A stretch of DNA of 64,000 nucleotides, taken from positions 112,228 through 176,227 of the forward strand of contig NZ_FOJM01000001.1 in the NCBI RefSeq assembly GCF_900111825.1, written 5' to 3'. Positions 54,009 through 61,935 of the stretch are shown in pieces; the first letter of the stretch is position 1, and every line of letters starts with the position of its first letter. Under the pieces are notes generated by a model. The model did no database searches. It saw nothing but the letters and a program-made list of their open reading frames with translations, and was not told where the DNA came from. This DNA comes from Pedobacter suwonensis. Its GTDB lineage: Bacteria; Bacteroidota; Bacteroidia; Sphingobacteriales; Sphingobacteriaceae. The translations under genes were made by a program, and so were the position numbers.

Positions 54009-54968
54009 TCAGACTATTACGGGCTTTAAACTAAGTGAAGTGCCGCTAGTCAGCATAATGCTGTACTCTAATACTTTCATATGCTTTTTATTTTTATAAT
54101 AGTCGTCAGAAAAATACTCCAGGAACTTTTTATCTGTAAGCCTTTCTGTGGTCAGGGCGAACCTAGCGTTCAGCATCTCTCCTGACTGAAGAATTACCGG
54201 ATTAGCGAGATAATCTTTAACAGTGATGAATTCCATTTTTTCATGCACAGAAGGATCATCAAACAGACTCATGGTCATTGATATCGAACTTATCGAGACA
54301 GGTCTACGACCAATATTTTCCAATATTACATTTAGTTTTGTATCTAGAAACCATGTGCCATCCATAACCCCAGTTAGCGTTAACATCAAGGAGGTTATCG
54401 GGATGGTTGATAGTATTTCGTAGTCTGGTTTGATATTTTTCCGGTCATAAAACATAAGCTCAAGATCTGCTTTACTCGCAGGGTATGTACTTGAACCACG
54501 ACGCACAAAAATTTTATGATCTTCATTGCTCTTAATAGTGTTCGTCAACTTTTCAAATGTCTGATAATTTCTTAAGACATGAGGTTTGTCGAATGATGGA
54601 GGTAGGTGGATGATTCCCAGATTGAATCCCATAATCTCCCCTTCGTAAAAGTCAAACTGGAACATCCTGTCTACACGCTTGGCTACAAGACTGGGAAGCT
54701 GGGATGAATCTTTCAATCCGCAATCCGAAAACTTTGTGTTACTGAGCTCACGTTTCTTCTCATCATAACCGATGATAATCATCCCGTCGGGACCAAAGGA
54801 ATTAGCGATTGCGGTAGAGTCCTTCAAAAATTCGTTTATCCCTTTCGGAGTACTTAAGTCGTACCAAACAGATTTAAAATCGACTTTAGCATTTTCAATC
54901 TCAAGGCCAGAGATGGATTGACTAATATAGGATAATGCCTGATGAAGAATGTCTGATCTATTTTGCAT
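54009..54968 (-). CDS. AlbA_2 / Schlafen-type putative DNA- or RNA-binding protein
   Basis: This 319-aa protein has the AlbA_2 domain at about 20-165: ENAKVDFKSVWYDLSTPKGINEFLKDSTAIANSFGPDGMIIIGYDE, then VDRMFQFDFYEG and KIFVRRGSSTYPASKADLELMF. The C-terminal part (about 190-319) is mostly beta (LNVILENIGRRPVSISSISMTMSLF). Schlafen-like domains include tRNA/rRNA nucleases; the acidic residues here (D29, E-rich stretch) could be catalytic but I cannot align them. It lies 103 bp after the helicase stop, same strand. Confidence 0.8.
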   Translation of the reverse strand: MQNRSDILHQALSYISQSISGLEIENAKVDFKSVWYDLSTPKGINEFLKDSTAIANSFGPDGMIIIGYDEKKRELSNTKFSDCGLKDSSQLPSLVAKRVDRMFQFDFYEGEIMGFNLGIIHLPPSFDKPHVLRNYQTFEKLTNTIKSNEDHKIFVRRGSSTYPASKADLELMFYDRKNIKPDYEILSTIPITSLMLTLTGVMDGTWFLDTKLNVILENIGRRPVSISSISMTMSLFDDPSVHEKMEFITVKDYLANPVILQSGEMLNARFALTTERLTDKKFLEYFSDDYYKNKKHMKVLEYSIMLTSGTSLSLKPVIV

Positions 54969-55071
54969 GATTTAAATTATTAATTATATACAACTCTCCA
55001 TTAAAGATTTAGATATTTATCATCATACTTAACTTAGCAAATAGTTTGTAAGTTCAATTTTGTAAAAGGCT

Positions 55072-58000
55072 TTAGGATGCCATTATGGACAAACTGCAGG
55101 AACTTACATCTTGTAAATAAGCTTCCGTACCAGACAGCAACCGCCTAATCCGTTCAAATGCATTTTGCTGGGTTGTGGATAAATTTTGAGTTTTTAGCCC
55201 AGGCTGCACGATAGTAATTTCTACAGGAATAATTGGGTTTTCAAATTCTTCCAATATTATTTTGATCTGTTCTAAACTTCCCTTTTTTAACTTATGATGA
55301 CTGTTATTCTGATCCGCCCGATCATAGATTTGTTTCAGCAATAGCTTACGGTGCGCCCAATTTACTGATTTCATTGCCTGGCCGGATACTTCATAAATAT
55401 CAGTTACATTACAACTTGGAGTGGCACCACTCTGGCTTTTACAGTGGAAAAATTGGATTTTACCTTTTTTAAAACCAACGACATCTGCAATTTCAAGCGA
55501 ACCGTGATCATAAAACACAACATCATATTCATTCTTTGCGATTTCAATAATATACTCATGGATAGACATAATGGAGTTGTTGTCAGTTGCATTATTGGCA
55601 AAATCTTCTGCGCTATAAAATTCCTTCTGTACATTAACATTTGCAGGCCAGCTATGAGCAACGATTTTATCAGAGCTGATTGTATCCAGCTCACCTAAAA
55701 AATCAAAATGAATTTTTCCAATCTGTTTATCTAAATTTTCATAGTAAAGGTGAATAGGTGTTGTTCTCATCATTTTCAAAAAAACCTCCGAATCAGTAAA
55801 TCGTTCTCCTTTTGCGATGGCGAGCGTATGCGTAGTCTGCTGCGCGTAGTTGAATTCTATCTTTGGGTCGAGTGTGTAAGTAATCATCGCCGACACATTG
55901 CCTTTTGAAACCGATAATGTTACAGCGTTAAAGGTCTGCTCAATTAGAGTGATGTCGCAGGAACAAATCAATGCTTTTTCTGCAGGTTCACCAACTTCGT
56001 TTAAAAAATAGACGGCTGTCAGTTTGTGATAGAAACTTGGATCCCAGTCTAACATGAATACGGGCTCATCGGAAAAACGTTTCACCACCCGGCCGCTATC
56101 CAGGTCAGATAGTGGGGCAGGGAGTTTATCCATATCAGGGTCGCCCACTTTTCGGCTGATAAACTTAAGCCATTCAACTACATATTTAATTTTGCCATCT
56201 CCCAAGGTCCAGACTTTTGAGCTAGTACTGATTCCCGCAAGAACCTGCTTTCCAAGCAAGGGTTCATAACCACCACCAAATGAGTGACCTCTGGTATAGC
56301 TGTATTTATCTGTGGATAACACACTTTTCTCGGCCTGCGAACCTAAAATGTTTTTATAAGACTCACTGCTACCTTTAGTTTTCCGGCTTTTCATACCAAC
56401 ATTATACATCTTTGCCTCTTTCCATCCGGCCATTACCCTTTTCAATAGTGGTAAGGGAATCATATCATGAATCGTGTCAAGGGTTAAAAATTGTTCGGCA
56501 ATATGCTCATATATCTCATTTTCTTTTACAGATGAGCAGATGAATAATATGCGGTTATCCTTATTGTAATAAACCACAACCAATTCATTTTGAACATCGA
56601 CGAGCATGTCCTGCTTCTGATACCAGTCCGGCTTCTTAAGTTCAGAGACGATGAAGACGGCCACATCAAAATCTGCGCTGACGTTGTGGTGTCGGATTAC
56701 CGGATTGCTAAATAGGCTTGTACCTGAAAAATCAACTTCTATGGAAATATCAATCAGTCCGTCTTGCTCATCTGGATCGAGAAGTGCTTGCTGGGGAGGG
56801 GGAATAATCTGATAGGCCTTAGCATGAAAGGATGGCCTCAAATCATCATTTTCAACTTCGATCTGGGTCTCACTGTCGAAATCGAAAAGTGGAGCAGGTT
56901 CGGTGAGATTTTCAAAAGAGTCAAAAAAATCCTGCTCTTGTTCTGTTTTCTGAATTTTGGCTCGATGTAGATCGGGAAGCACAATGGACCAGTCTTTGGT
57001 GTCATGCTTAAACAACTGATAAGATTCGATTGCGAATTCATGTTCTCCGGCGATGACCGTAGCAATGTTTCCATTTACGATATTAGTTCGGGATATTCGT
57101 CCAACAAATTGCAAGGTAATGGCGAGCGATTTATGTGGAACATGAACGGCTGCAATCTTAAGGGCCGGAAAATCATAACCTTCACCCATCATATCAACGC
57201 ATATTATCCCATCAACTTTGCCTTCCCTTAGCTCCTTAATGCGACGGGCAATATAGAGGTCAGAAAGTTTACTGTGGATCATATCCAATTTGAGCCCGGT
57301 GTGTTGTGCATAGATTTTTTTAAGTTCGTTTGCTGCACTCTTGGTATCGGTACGAACAATAATTTTATGTTCTAAACTTTGGCGAGCTTTAAAAACTTCT
57401 TCTGTTTTTTTTGCAATAGCGATATTTTTGGCTTCATCCGTAAGCAGGGCTTTTGTCTGGATGGGAACGAAATTAATCCTGCTGAATAATCCATTTTCAT
57501 AGGCCTGCTTTAAGGGATAGCTGTAAATTAACCTTGCCTTTATGTCTTTTTTATCTCGTCGAAATGGTGTTGCAGTTAGTAAAATCTGTTTTGCGTTCGG
57601 ATAACTGTCCAAAAGATACTTCCAGGATTCTGCGCGACTATGGTGTGCTTCATCAACGAAAACGACATCAAACCCCAATAAATTTCCATCGGGAGCAGAC
57701 TTGGGGACTTTATTAAGGGTTGAAGGTATCCCAACAATGACATCATTGTCATTGAGAATGGATGTCCATTGCTGGTATTCTGAAATCTCTGTTTTTACCT
57801 CGTAAACTTTTGGAAGGAATTCGCTGTCTAGTATTCCATTTGCAATTAACATCTCGGGACTTCTGAATTGCTTTGCAATCTGTTCACGAACAAGCTGGCT
57901 TGGGGTTACGACCAAAACTTTCTGAGCCTTCAGTGCATAACTTAAAATGATCATTACTGCGGTCTTTCCAGTGCCTGTTGGCATGGTCACCAGTGCAGGT

Positions 58001-58128
58001 TCTTTTCTGGTGCTGAAGTGGGCAAGTGTGGCGCCAACGGCCGCGATTTGATTTTCGTATAATCCTTGACCGTGCTCCCCGGAGCCAAAGAGGCTAATTT
58101 TGGAATATCCCTTTATAAATATACTCAT
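55072..58128 (-). CDS. Superfamily 2 helicase fused to a PD-(D/E)XK-like nuclease
   Basis: This 1,018-aa protein has SF2 helicase motifs: Walker A TMPTGTGKT (48-56), motif II DEAH (158-161), motif III LTATPF (183-188), and motif VI LQFVGRISR (about 335). A long middle region (about 400-850) is not recognised. Near the C-terminus, D874, E879, D882 and K897 in YDHGSLEIADVVGF and FFHCKSQ resemble a PD-(D/E)XK nuclease centre. It is first in the cluster and probably loads, unwinds or degrades invading DNA. A TATTTTTG box lies about 30 bp upstream. Confidence 0.88.
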   Translation of the reverse strand: MSIFIKGYSKISLFGSGEHGQGLYENQIAAVGATLAHFSTRKEPALVTMPTGTGKTAVMIILSYALKAQKVLVVTPSQLVREQIAKQFRSPEMLIANGILDSEFLPKVYEVKTEISEYQQWTSILNDNDVIVGIPSTLNKVPKSAPDGNLLGFDVVFVDEAHHSRAESWKYLLDSYPNAKQILLTATPFRRDKKDIKARLIYSYPLKQAYENGLFSRINFVPIQTKALLTDEAKNIAIAKKTEEVFKARQSLEHKIIVRTDTKSAANELKKIYAQHTGLKLDMIHSKLSDLYIARRIKELREGKVDGIICVDMMGEGYDFPALKIAAVHVPHKSLAITLQFVGRISRTNIVNGNIATVIAGEHEFAIESYQLFKHDTKDWSIVLPDLHRAKIQKTEQEQDFFDSFENLTEPAPLFDFDSETQIEVENDDLRPSFHAKAYQIIPPPQQALLDPDEQDGLIDISIEVDFSGTSLFSNPVIRHHNVSADFDVAVFIVSELKKPDWYQKQDMLVDVQNELVVVYYNKDNRILFICSSVKENEIYEHIAEQFLTLDTIHDMIPLPLLKRVMAGWKEAKMYNVGMKSRKTKGSSESYKNILGSQAEKSVLSTDKYSYTRGHSFGGGYEPLLGKQVLAGISTSSKVWTLGDGKIKYVVEWLKFISRKVGDPDMDKLPAPLSDLDSGRVVKRFSDEPVFMLDWDPSFYHKLTAVYFLNEVGEPAEKALICSCDITLIEQTFNAVTLSVSKGNVSAMITYTLDPKIEFNYAQQTTHTLAIAKGERFTDSEVFLKMMRTTPIHLYYENLDKQIGKIHFDFLGELDTISSDKIVAHSWPANVNVQKEFYSAEDFANNATDNNSIMSIHEYIIEIAKNEYDVVFYDHGSLEIADVVGFKKGKIQFFHCKSQSGATPSCNVTDIYEVSGQAMKSVNWAHRKLLLKQIYDRADQNNSHHKLKKGSLEQIKIILEEFENPIIPVEITIVQPGLKTQNLSTTQQNAFERIRRLLSGTEAYLQDVSSCSLSIMAS

Positions 58129-58158
58129 GAGATTTGCGATAATTTAGTCACAAAATAC

Positions 58159-58166
58159 CAAAAATA
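58159..58166 (-). promoter_or_regulatory. Possible promoter box of the helicase cluster
   Basis: On the minus strand the bases read TATTTTTG, a TAnnTTTG match 30 bp before the helicase start codon. No TTG lies at the expected distance upstream, so support is partial. Confidence 0.35.
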
Positions 58167-58611
58167 TTTAGATTAATCAGTTTTGGCTAAGTTAAATACT
58201 AGCCGACGATTTTTTATGTGAGCATTACTTACAAATTAATACACCATTTTTATGCAAACATGGCTCCATGCTCAACTGTGCTGGTTAAGTTAAAGATGAT
58301 TTTTCTTTATGAAAAGTATCCCAAAAATTCAAAATACCCGCTTATTTGAATCTTTGGAACCCAAATTTTATTTAAGCTATAATCAATTGAGTCAGCCGAT
58401 GGAGCAAGGTTCGAATGATAGCTTTAATATTTGGGTCATCTATTATAAGTTTCCTGACGATACTTCGATACCAGATCTTGTTTATTCTTAACCCTTATGG
58501 ATACGATTGATAACAGCGCTTTCCCTTATTGGTTGACTCGCAATTATTACGGTAACGTCCCCATTTGCGAGCATATGATTAAAAACTTGCTGCTCTTGGC
58601 GTAAAATCCCG
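58167..58611. other. Noncoding stretch upstream of the helicase cluster
   Basis: No convincing gene. Two plus-strand 60-aa frames in this area have no recognisable content and the second one overlaps the degraded gene on the other strand. The region probably contains decayed DNA and the helicase cluster promoter. Confidence 0.4.
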
Positions 58612-59005
58612 CTAATATTTATGTTGAAACTTTAGGGCGCACCTGTTTGGAGTTTGTTGGTTTGGTTCGATCAAGGTGATGGTTTCCTTAAGATGTTTTT
58701 CTGTCAGTCTCGCACGAAGCCGCTCTTTTTGGTTCTTAAAACCATCTTTTATTTTTGCGAAGGCGCCGGCAATGAGGTCATCCGAATTTCGCCAGTAGCG
58801 GTGGCAAGCTTTTTAGCAACTTCATTTATAATATGAGGATAGTAGTAGAGTGATTCTACCGAATAACAATCTGTGGTTACTATACCTTTTGTGGCAACGC
58901 GATCTGACCGGCGGTACAATCGTCTTTATCAATGTGTCCAAATGCATTAACCCAGTGTAATTCTGAACTATTTCTTATCTTTTTTAACGCTTTGCCAATC
59001 CTACC
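58612..59005 (-). pseudogene. Frameshifted remnant of a TOPRIM / DUF4435-like domain gene
   Basis: Three consecutive minus-strand frames join into one protein-like text. The first has GRIGKALKKIRNSSELHWVN and AFGHIDKDDCTAGQIA (TOPRIM-like DxD). The second has KGIVTTDCYSVESLYYYPHI and INEVAKKLATATG. The third has WRNSDDLIAGAFAKIKDGFK and NQKERLRARL. Two frameshifts separate them. The order D-x-D, then YSVESLYYYP, resembles the C-terminal part of AAA-ATPase-linked DUF4435/OLD-type proteins. The 5-prime part is missing; the remnant abuts the relaxase stop. Confidence 0.6.
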
Positions 59006-59978
59006 TGCTTCGTCCCTGTGATTGTTGCAGCTTTTTACGCCTCCGTTGCTCAGCTTCCTCGACAGAATCTGTCTGCGGGGATTCATAGACAGGTTCCATC
59101 AGGATTTCCAATAGTCGAATACCCGAATCTTTTGCAGTATTCATCATGTCTGCAACACTAGCGAAAAGTCCATCTGAAATTCCTTTCGTCAAACTATCTA
59201 TACTGATATCTCTTGAAATGTCAGTCGAGAGTTCGGAGATCATCTGCATCTGGGTTTTCTGTTCTGGGGTTCCGTTCTCCATAACATTTGCATATATAAA
59301 CTTATCCCTCAGCCCTCTCTCAAATTTGAATAAATCATCAAAGACCTCCTCACCAGACTGTTTAAATGCACTGCGGTTAAATTGCCCTAGTTTTGCAGAA
59401 TGTTGTTCATTCTTGCCTTTTGAGGTATTTTGAGGACTAAGTTTAACTTTATTGCTTAAATCTTTCCGACTCACAATCACTTGAACGTGCATTTGTCGTC
59501 CTTCTTTTCGATCACCCTTTTGCTTTGTTCCGTTTTTTACTTCTTTATCTGTGTGCTTGTAGTAACGGTAGTTTTCAACCTTGCCAAACCATAAAAGATC
59601 TTTGTTGGTAATAATACCTGGCCTTTTGAAATTCTTCGCGTATTCGTCCATAATTTTTACCGCCAATTCCTTGAGTTTCTCCTTTGCGCCACTCTCTCCA
59701 TATTGTCTAAAAAGATGTTCCAGCTCCTTTTGGCTTGGACTGATATTAATCAGGAAAAACTTACTGTCATCACGGCAAAGCTTTGCAATATTATTATCGA
59801 TTTTTACACGGACTTCCTGTCTTTTAACGCTGTTTCTAACACCATTAAACCAGTTTTCATAATGTTGTTCTAAGTTTTTTCCAGTTTTTGAGTTATTCTC
59901 CTTTTCCAGATAATTGACCAAAACTCCGCTACTACCTTTGTTATTTCCCGTCTCAGATGCTGTGATGTTGATGTACAT
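59001..59978 (-). CDS. DUF5712-type relaxase / mobilization protein
   Basis: This 325-aa protein starts MYINITASETGNNKGSSGVLVNYLEKEN, the known start of DUF5712 mobilization proteins. RQMHVQVIVSRKD (about 165-177) is the relaxase-like motif HVxVIVSRKD, with Gln where a second His is common. A Lys/Arg-rich C-terminus follows. It should nick and carry the oriT strand during mobilization. It follows the BfmA-like gene by 3 bp. Its stop lies at the border of the decayed TOPRIM-like gene. Confidence 0.88.
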   Translation of the reverse strand: MYINITASETGNNKGSSGVLVNYLEKENNSKTGKNLEQHYENWFNGVRNSVKRQEVRVKIDNNIAKLCRDDSKFFLINISPSQKELEHLFRQYGESGAKEKLKELAVKIMDEYAKNFKRPGIITNKDLLWFGKVENYRYYKHTDKEVKNGTKQKGDRKEGRQMHVQVIVSRKDLSNKVKLSPQNTSKGKNEQHSAKLGQFNRSAFKQSGEEVFDDLFKFERGLRDKFIYANVMENGTPEQKTQMQMISELSTDISRDISIDSLTKGISDGLFASVADMMNTAKDSGIRLLEILMEPVYESPQTDSVEEAEQRRRKKLQQSQGRSR

Positions 59979-59981
59979 AGG

Positions 59982-60530
59982 CTAAATATTTTCAAGGGAT
60001 CTTCTGACATGGCTTTGCAATTCCTCCTTTTTGGCAGCTGATACCGGCCATCCCAAAGATTCCCTCTGATTGATATAATAATTGAGTATCTCTCTAAAAC
60101 TGGACTTTAGTTTACTTTTTTCATTGTGATACTGGTGAGTTCTGGAAATTTCTTTTTCCAGTTGCCCCATACGGTTAGAAATTCCGTCACTTTTCTTTTC
60201 CTCTTTCTGTAGATGCTGCCAGATTGTTTTGAAATATTCTGTATGCTCTTTAGCTATAATAGTGAGTCCGTTACTGTTGGTAAACATGGGTAACAGAAAA
60301 TCCTTTTCCTGCTTTTTGAAAAATGATATTATCCTGCTTACTCCGTTTACCAGCTCTTTCTTAAGTAACTCGTCATTGAAATCGATCGGGTCTTTTTTTG
60401 TACCATAAAAATAATTCACCATCTGTATAACTACCAATTTTTTCGGTCGTCCCAGTTTCAACGAGATTTTTTCCAGTTTTTCATCAGTTGCTTTTGGATA
60501 TCGCACAGACTTAACATTGATATCTTCCAT
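59982..60530 (-). CDS. BfmA/BtgA-family mobilization protein
   Basis: This 182-aa protein has an N-terminal region SVRYPKATDEKLEKISLKLGRPKKLVVIQMVNYFYGTKKDP (about 6-46) like an RHH-type DNA-binding segment, then long helices (EHTEYFKTIWQHLQKEEKKSD, MGQLEKEISRTHQYHNEKSKLKSSF). It matches BfmA/BtgA accessory proteins that bind oriT and help the relaxase. It is in a run of four minus-strand genes with gaps of 1-11 bp. Confidence 0.88.
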   Translation of the reverse strand: MEDINVKSVRYPKATDEKLEKISLKLGRPKKLVVIQMVNYFYGTKKDPIDFNDELLKKELVNGVSRIISFFKKQEKDFLLPMFTNSNGLTIIAKEHTEYFKTIWQHLQKEEKKSDGISNRMGQLEKEISRTHQYHNEKSKLKSSFREILNYYINQRESLGWPVSAAKKEELQSHVRRSLENI

Positions 60531-60541
60531 TACCTATATCC

Positions 60542-60859
60542 TTAAAAGTTCTTCTCCAATTCTATATTAAGCTTCACTTCACTTCCCAGCTTTGGATGCC
60601 ATGAGGGCTTATATTTAATAAAGCCATTTTCCTTCAACTCCCTGATATTTTTGTGGTATGTAGAAACAGATTTTATCCTTGAAAATCGCATAAGCGTTTT
60701 TCTGCTTACATTAAATGGGAGTGTTACATAATGATGATTACAACATTGAACCAATGCAATTAACATGCTTAAATGCGTTGGAAAAAAATGTGGCTGCTGT
60801 GACGCATGGGCAAAGTATCTACGTAATGCTTTAGAGTACAAATTTTCATCTTTATTCAT
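60542..60859 (-). CDS. Winged-helix-like small protein of the mobilization module
   Basis: This is a 105-aa protein. MLIALVQCCNHHYVTLPFNVSRKTLMRFSRIKSVSTYHKNIRELKENGFIKYKPSWHP reads as a winged-helix DNA-binding domain: recognition-helix-like SVSTYHKNIREL, then the wing FIKYKPS. I know such frames in Bacteroides mobilizable elements but give no family name. It may regulate the mobilization operon. It is 1 bp from the HTH gene and 11 bp from the BfmA-like gene. Confidence 0.7.
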   Translation of the reverse strand: MNKDENLYSKALRRYFAHASQQPHFFPTHLSMLIALVQCCNHHYVTLPFNVSRKTLMRFSRIKSVSTYHKNIRELKENGFIKYKPSWHPKLGSEVKLNIELEKNF

Positions 60860-60860
60860 T

Positions 60861-61121
60861 TCATTTCCCCTCCATCATCTTTTCAATTTTTTCCCTACTG
60901 TAAAACATTGTTCCTCCAACCTTACGAAATGGCAAATTGCCATTGATACGCAAGTTTTGTAATGTTCCGGGTGAAATATTTAGCATTTTCCTTACCTCAG
61001 CACTCCTCAACCACGATTTACTTGAAGTACCAATATTATTTTTAAGAATATTTTTCATTTCATTCAGCATTTCTGTCTTGAACTGCTGCAGATCATCCAT
61101 TGTAATGATGTCCATCTTCAT
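60861..61121 (-). CDS. Excisionase-like HTH protein, first gene of the mobilization operon
   Basis: This is 86 aa from the ATG at 61,121, chosen because a true Shine-Dalgarno AAGGAG sits about 7 bp upstream; the longer frame from 61,154 lacks one. The MerR/excisionase-type HTH reads SWLRSAEVRKMLNISPGTLQNLRINGNLPFRKVGGTMFYSREKIEKMM (about 39-86), with a helical N-terminal extension. It could serve as recombination directionality factor or regulator. It opens the four-gene mobilization operon. Confidence 0.85.
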   Translation of the reverse strand: MKMDIITMDDLQQFKTEMLNEMKNILKNNIGTSSKSWLRSAEVRKMLNISPGTLQNLRINGNLPFRKVGGTMFYSREKIEKMMEGK

Positions 61122-61219
61122 AATTAGCTCCTTTCGTTTTGATATATGCATCAATGCACATATACATATATTTTTACATTCAAATATTCGGTATACCTCA
61201 AAGTATACCGTTTACTGTT

Positions 61220-61330
61220 TTTTATCGGCCTGAAAGGCCAACAAGTATCCCCGGAGGATACTTGAAACCCCTGTAGCTATAGCTCAGGGCAAGCAAGTAG
61301 GGCCACTGCCCAACTTCCGCTTGCTCAGCC
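61220..61330. other. Candidate oriT: cluster of palindromes upstream of the mobilization genes
   Basis: Three exact hairpins lie in 110 bp: GGCCT/AGGCC (61,227-61,239), CAAGTATCC/GGATACTTG (61,242-61,264), and GGGC/GCCC (61,300-61,311) extended by AAGT/ACTT around an A.A mismatch. None has a T-run, so they are not terminators. Origin-of-transfer sites normally lie just upstream of the relaxase operon and contain such palindromes. The nick site cannot be named. Confidence 0.55.
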
Positions 61331-61452
61331 CCCGGAAAGGGAACTGACTGCCTGAACCCCCTATCTACCGCTAATCACCGCACCTTGAAAGCGCCACATA
61401 GGCTGTCCCGAATTATCATGCTGTGCCAGTGATTTTTGTTACACATAAACCG

Positions 61453-61490
61453 TTGTTATGTGGATATATCTATGTTGTTATATGGATACA
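61453..61490. repeat. Iteron-like direct repeats
   Basis: TTGTTATGTGGATATA (61,453-61,468) and TTGTTATATGGATACA (61,475-61,490) are direct repeats with two differences and a 22-bp period (two helical turns). A third, weaker copy (gggatatgtagttatg) follows. They sit between two HTH genes and may be binding sites for one of them. Confidence 0.5.
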
Positions 61491-61517
61491 CGTCTGCTCG
61501 GCTATAGGGATATGTAG

Positions 61518-61847
61518 TTATGTTGGTGGAATGATACCGTTCGTTAGGGAATTGATTTCTTCTGCGGTTTGCTTCCTTCCCGATCTTACCCATTCTGATA
61601 GTTCCACCATGGAGAAATAAAGTCTTTTGCCGCGCTTGTTCACGGGTATTTCCTTCCGGCTCACTTTGGTGTAAAGTGTGGGTACGGATAGGCTGAGAAA
61701 TTCGGCAGCCTGCCTGATGGTCAATAAATCGTCTCGCGGACGCTGGGGATTTTGCGACCTGTTTTCCAGCAACAGGTCTTTAATACAATCTACCTTTTCG
61801 TGCAGTGTACTAATGGCCTGCGGTAGTTCTTCAAATGTGTACTTCAT
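61518..61847 (-). CDS. Excisionase-like HTH protein
   Basis: This 109-aa protein has an N-terminal coiled segment (AISTLHEKVDCIKDLLLEN). The HTH is LLTIRQAAEFLSLSVPTLYTKVSRKEIPVNKRGKRLYFSMVELSEWVRSG (about 41-90), the standard Bacteroidota excisionase-family domain with the wing KRLYF. Probable recombination directionality factor or regulator for the element. It is a separate unit from the mobilization operon, upstream of the palindrome zone. Confidence 0.85.
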   Translation of the reverse strand: MKYTFEELPQAISTLHEKVDCIKDLLLENRSQNPQRPRDDLLTIRQAAEFLSLSVPTLYTKVSRKEIPVNKRGKRLYFSMVELSEWVRSGRKQTAEEINSLTNGIIPPT

Positions 61848-61935
61848 AAGCGGTATCTTTTGTTTTGATACCGCAATGTTAGCAGCTTGTTTTGTAAGGT
61901 TACAACACGTTAAACCTCATCCTTACCGTTTCCTA

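Noticed and set aside
58309..58836. Two plus-strand 60-aa frames upstream of the helicase cluster
   Set aside because: No recognisable content; the second is antisense to the frameshifted TOPRIM-like remnant.
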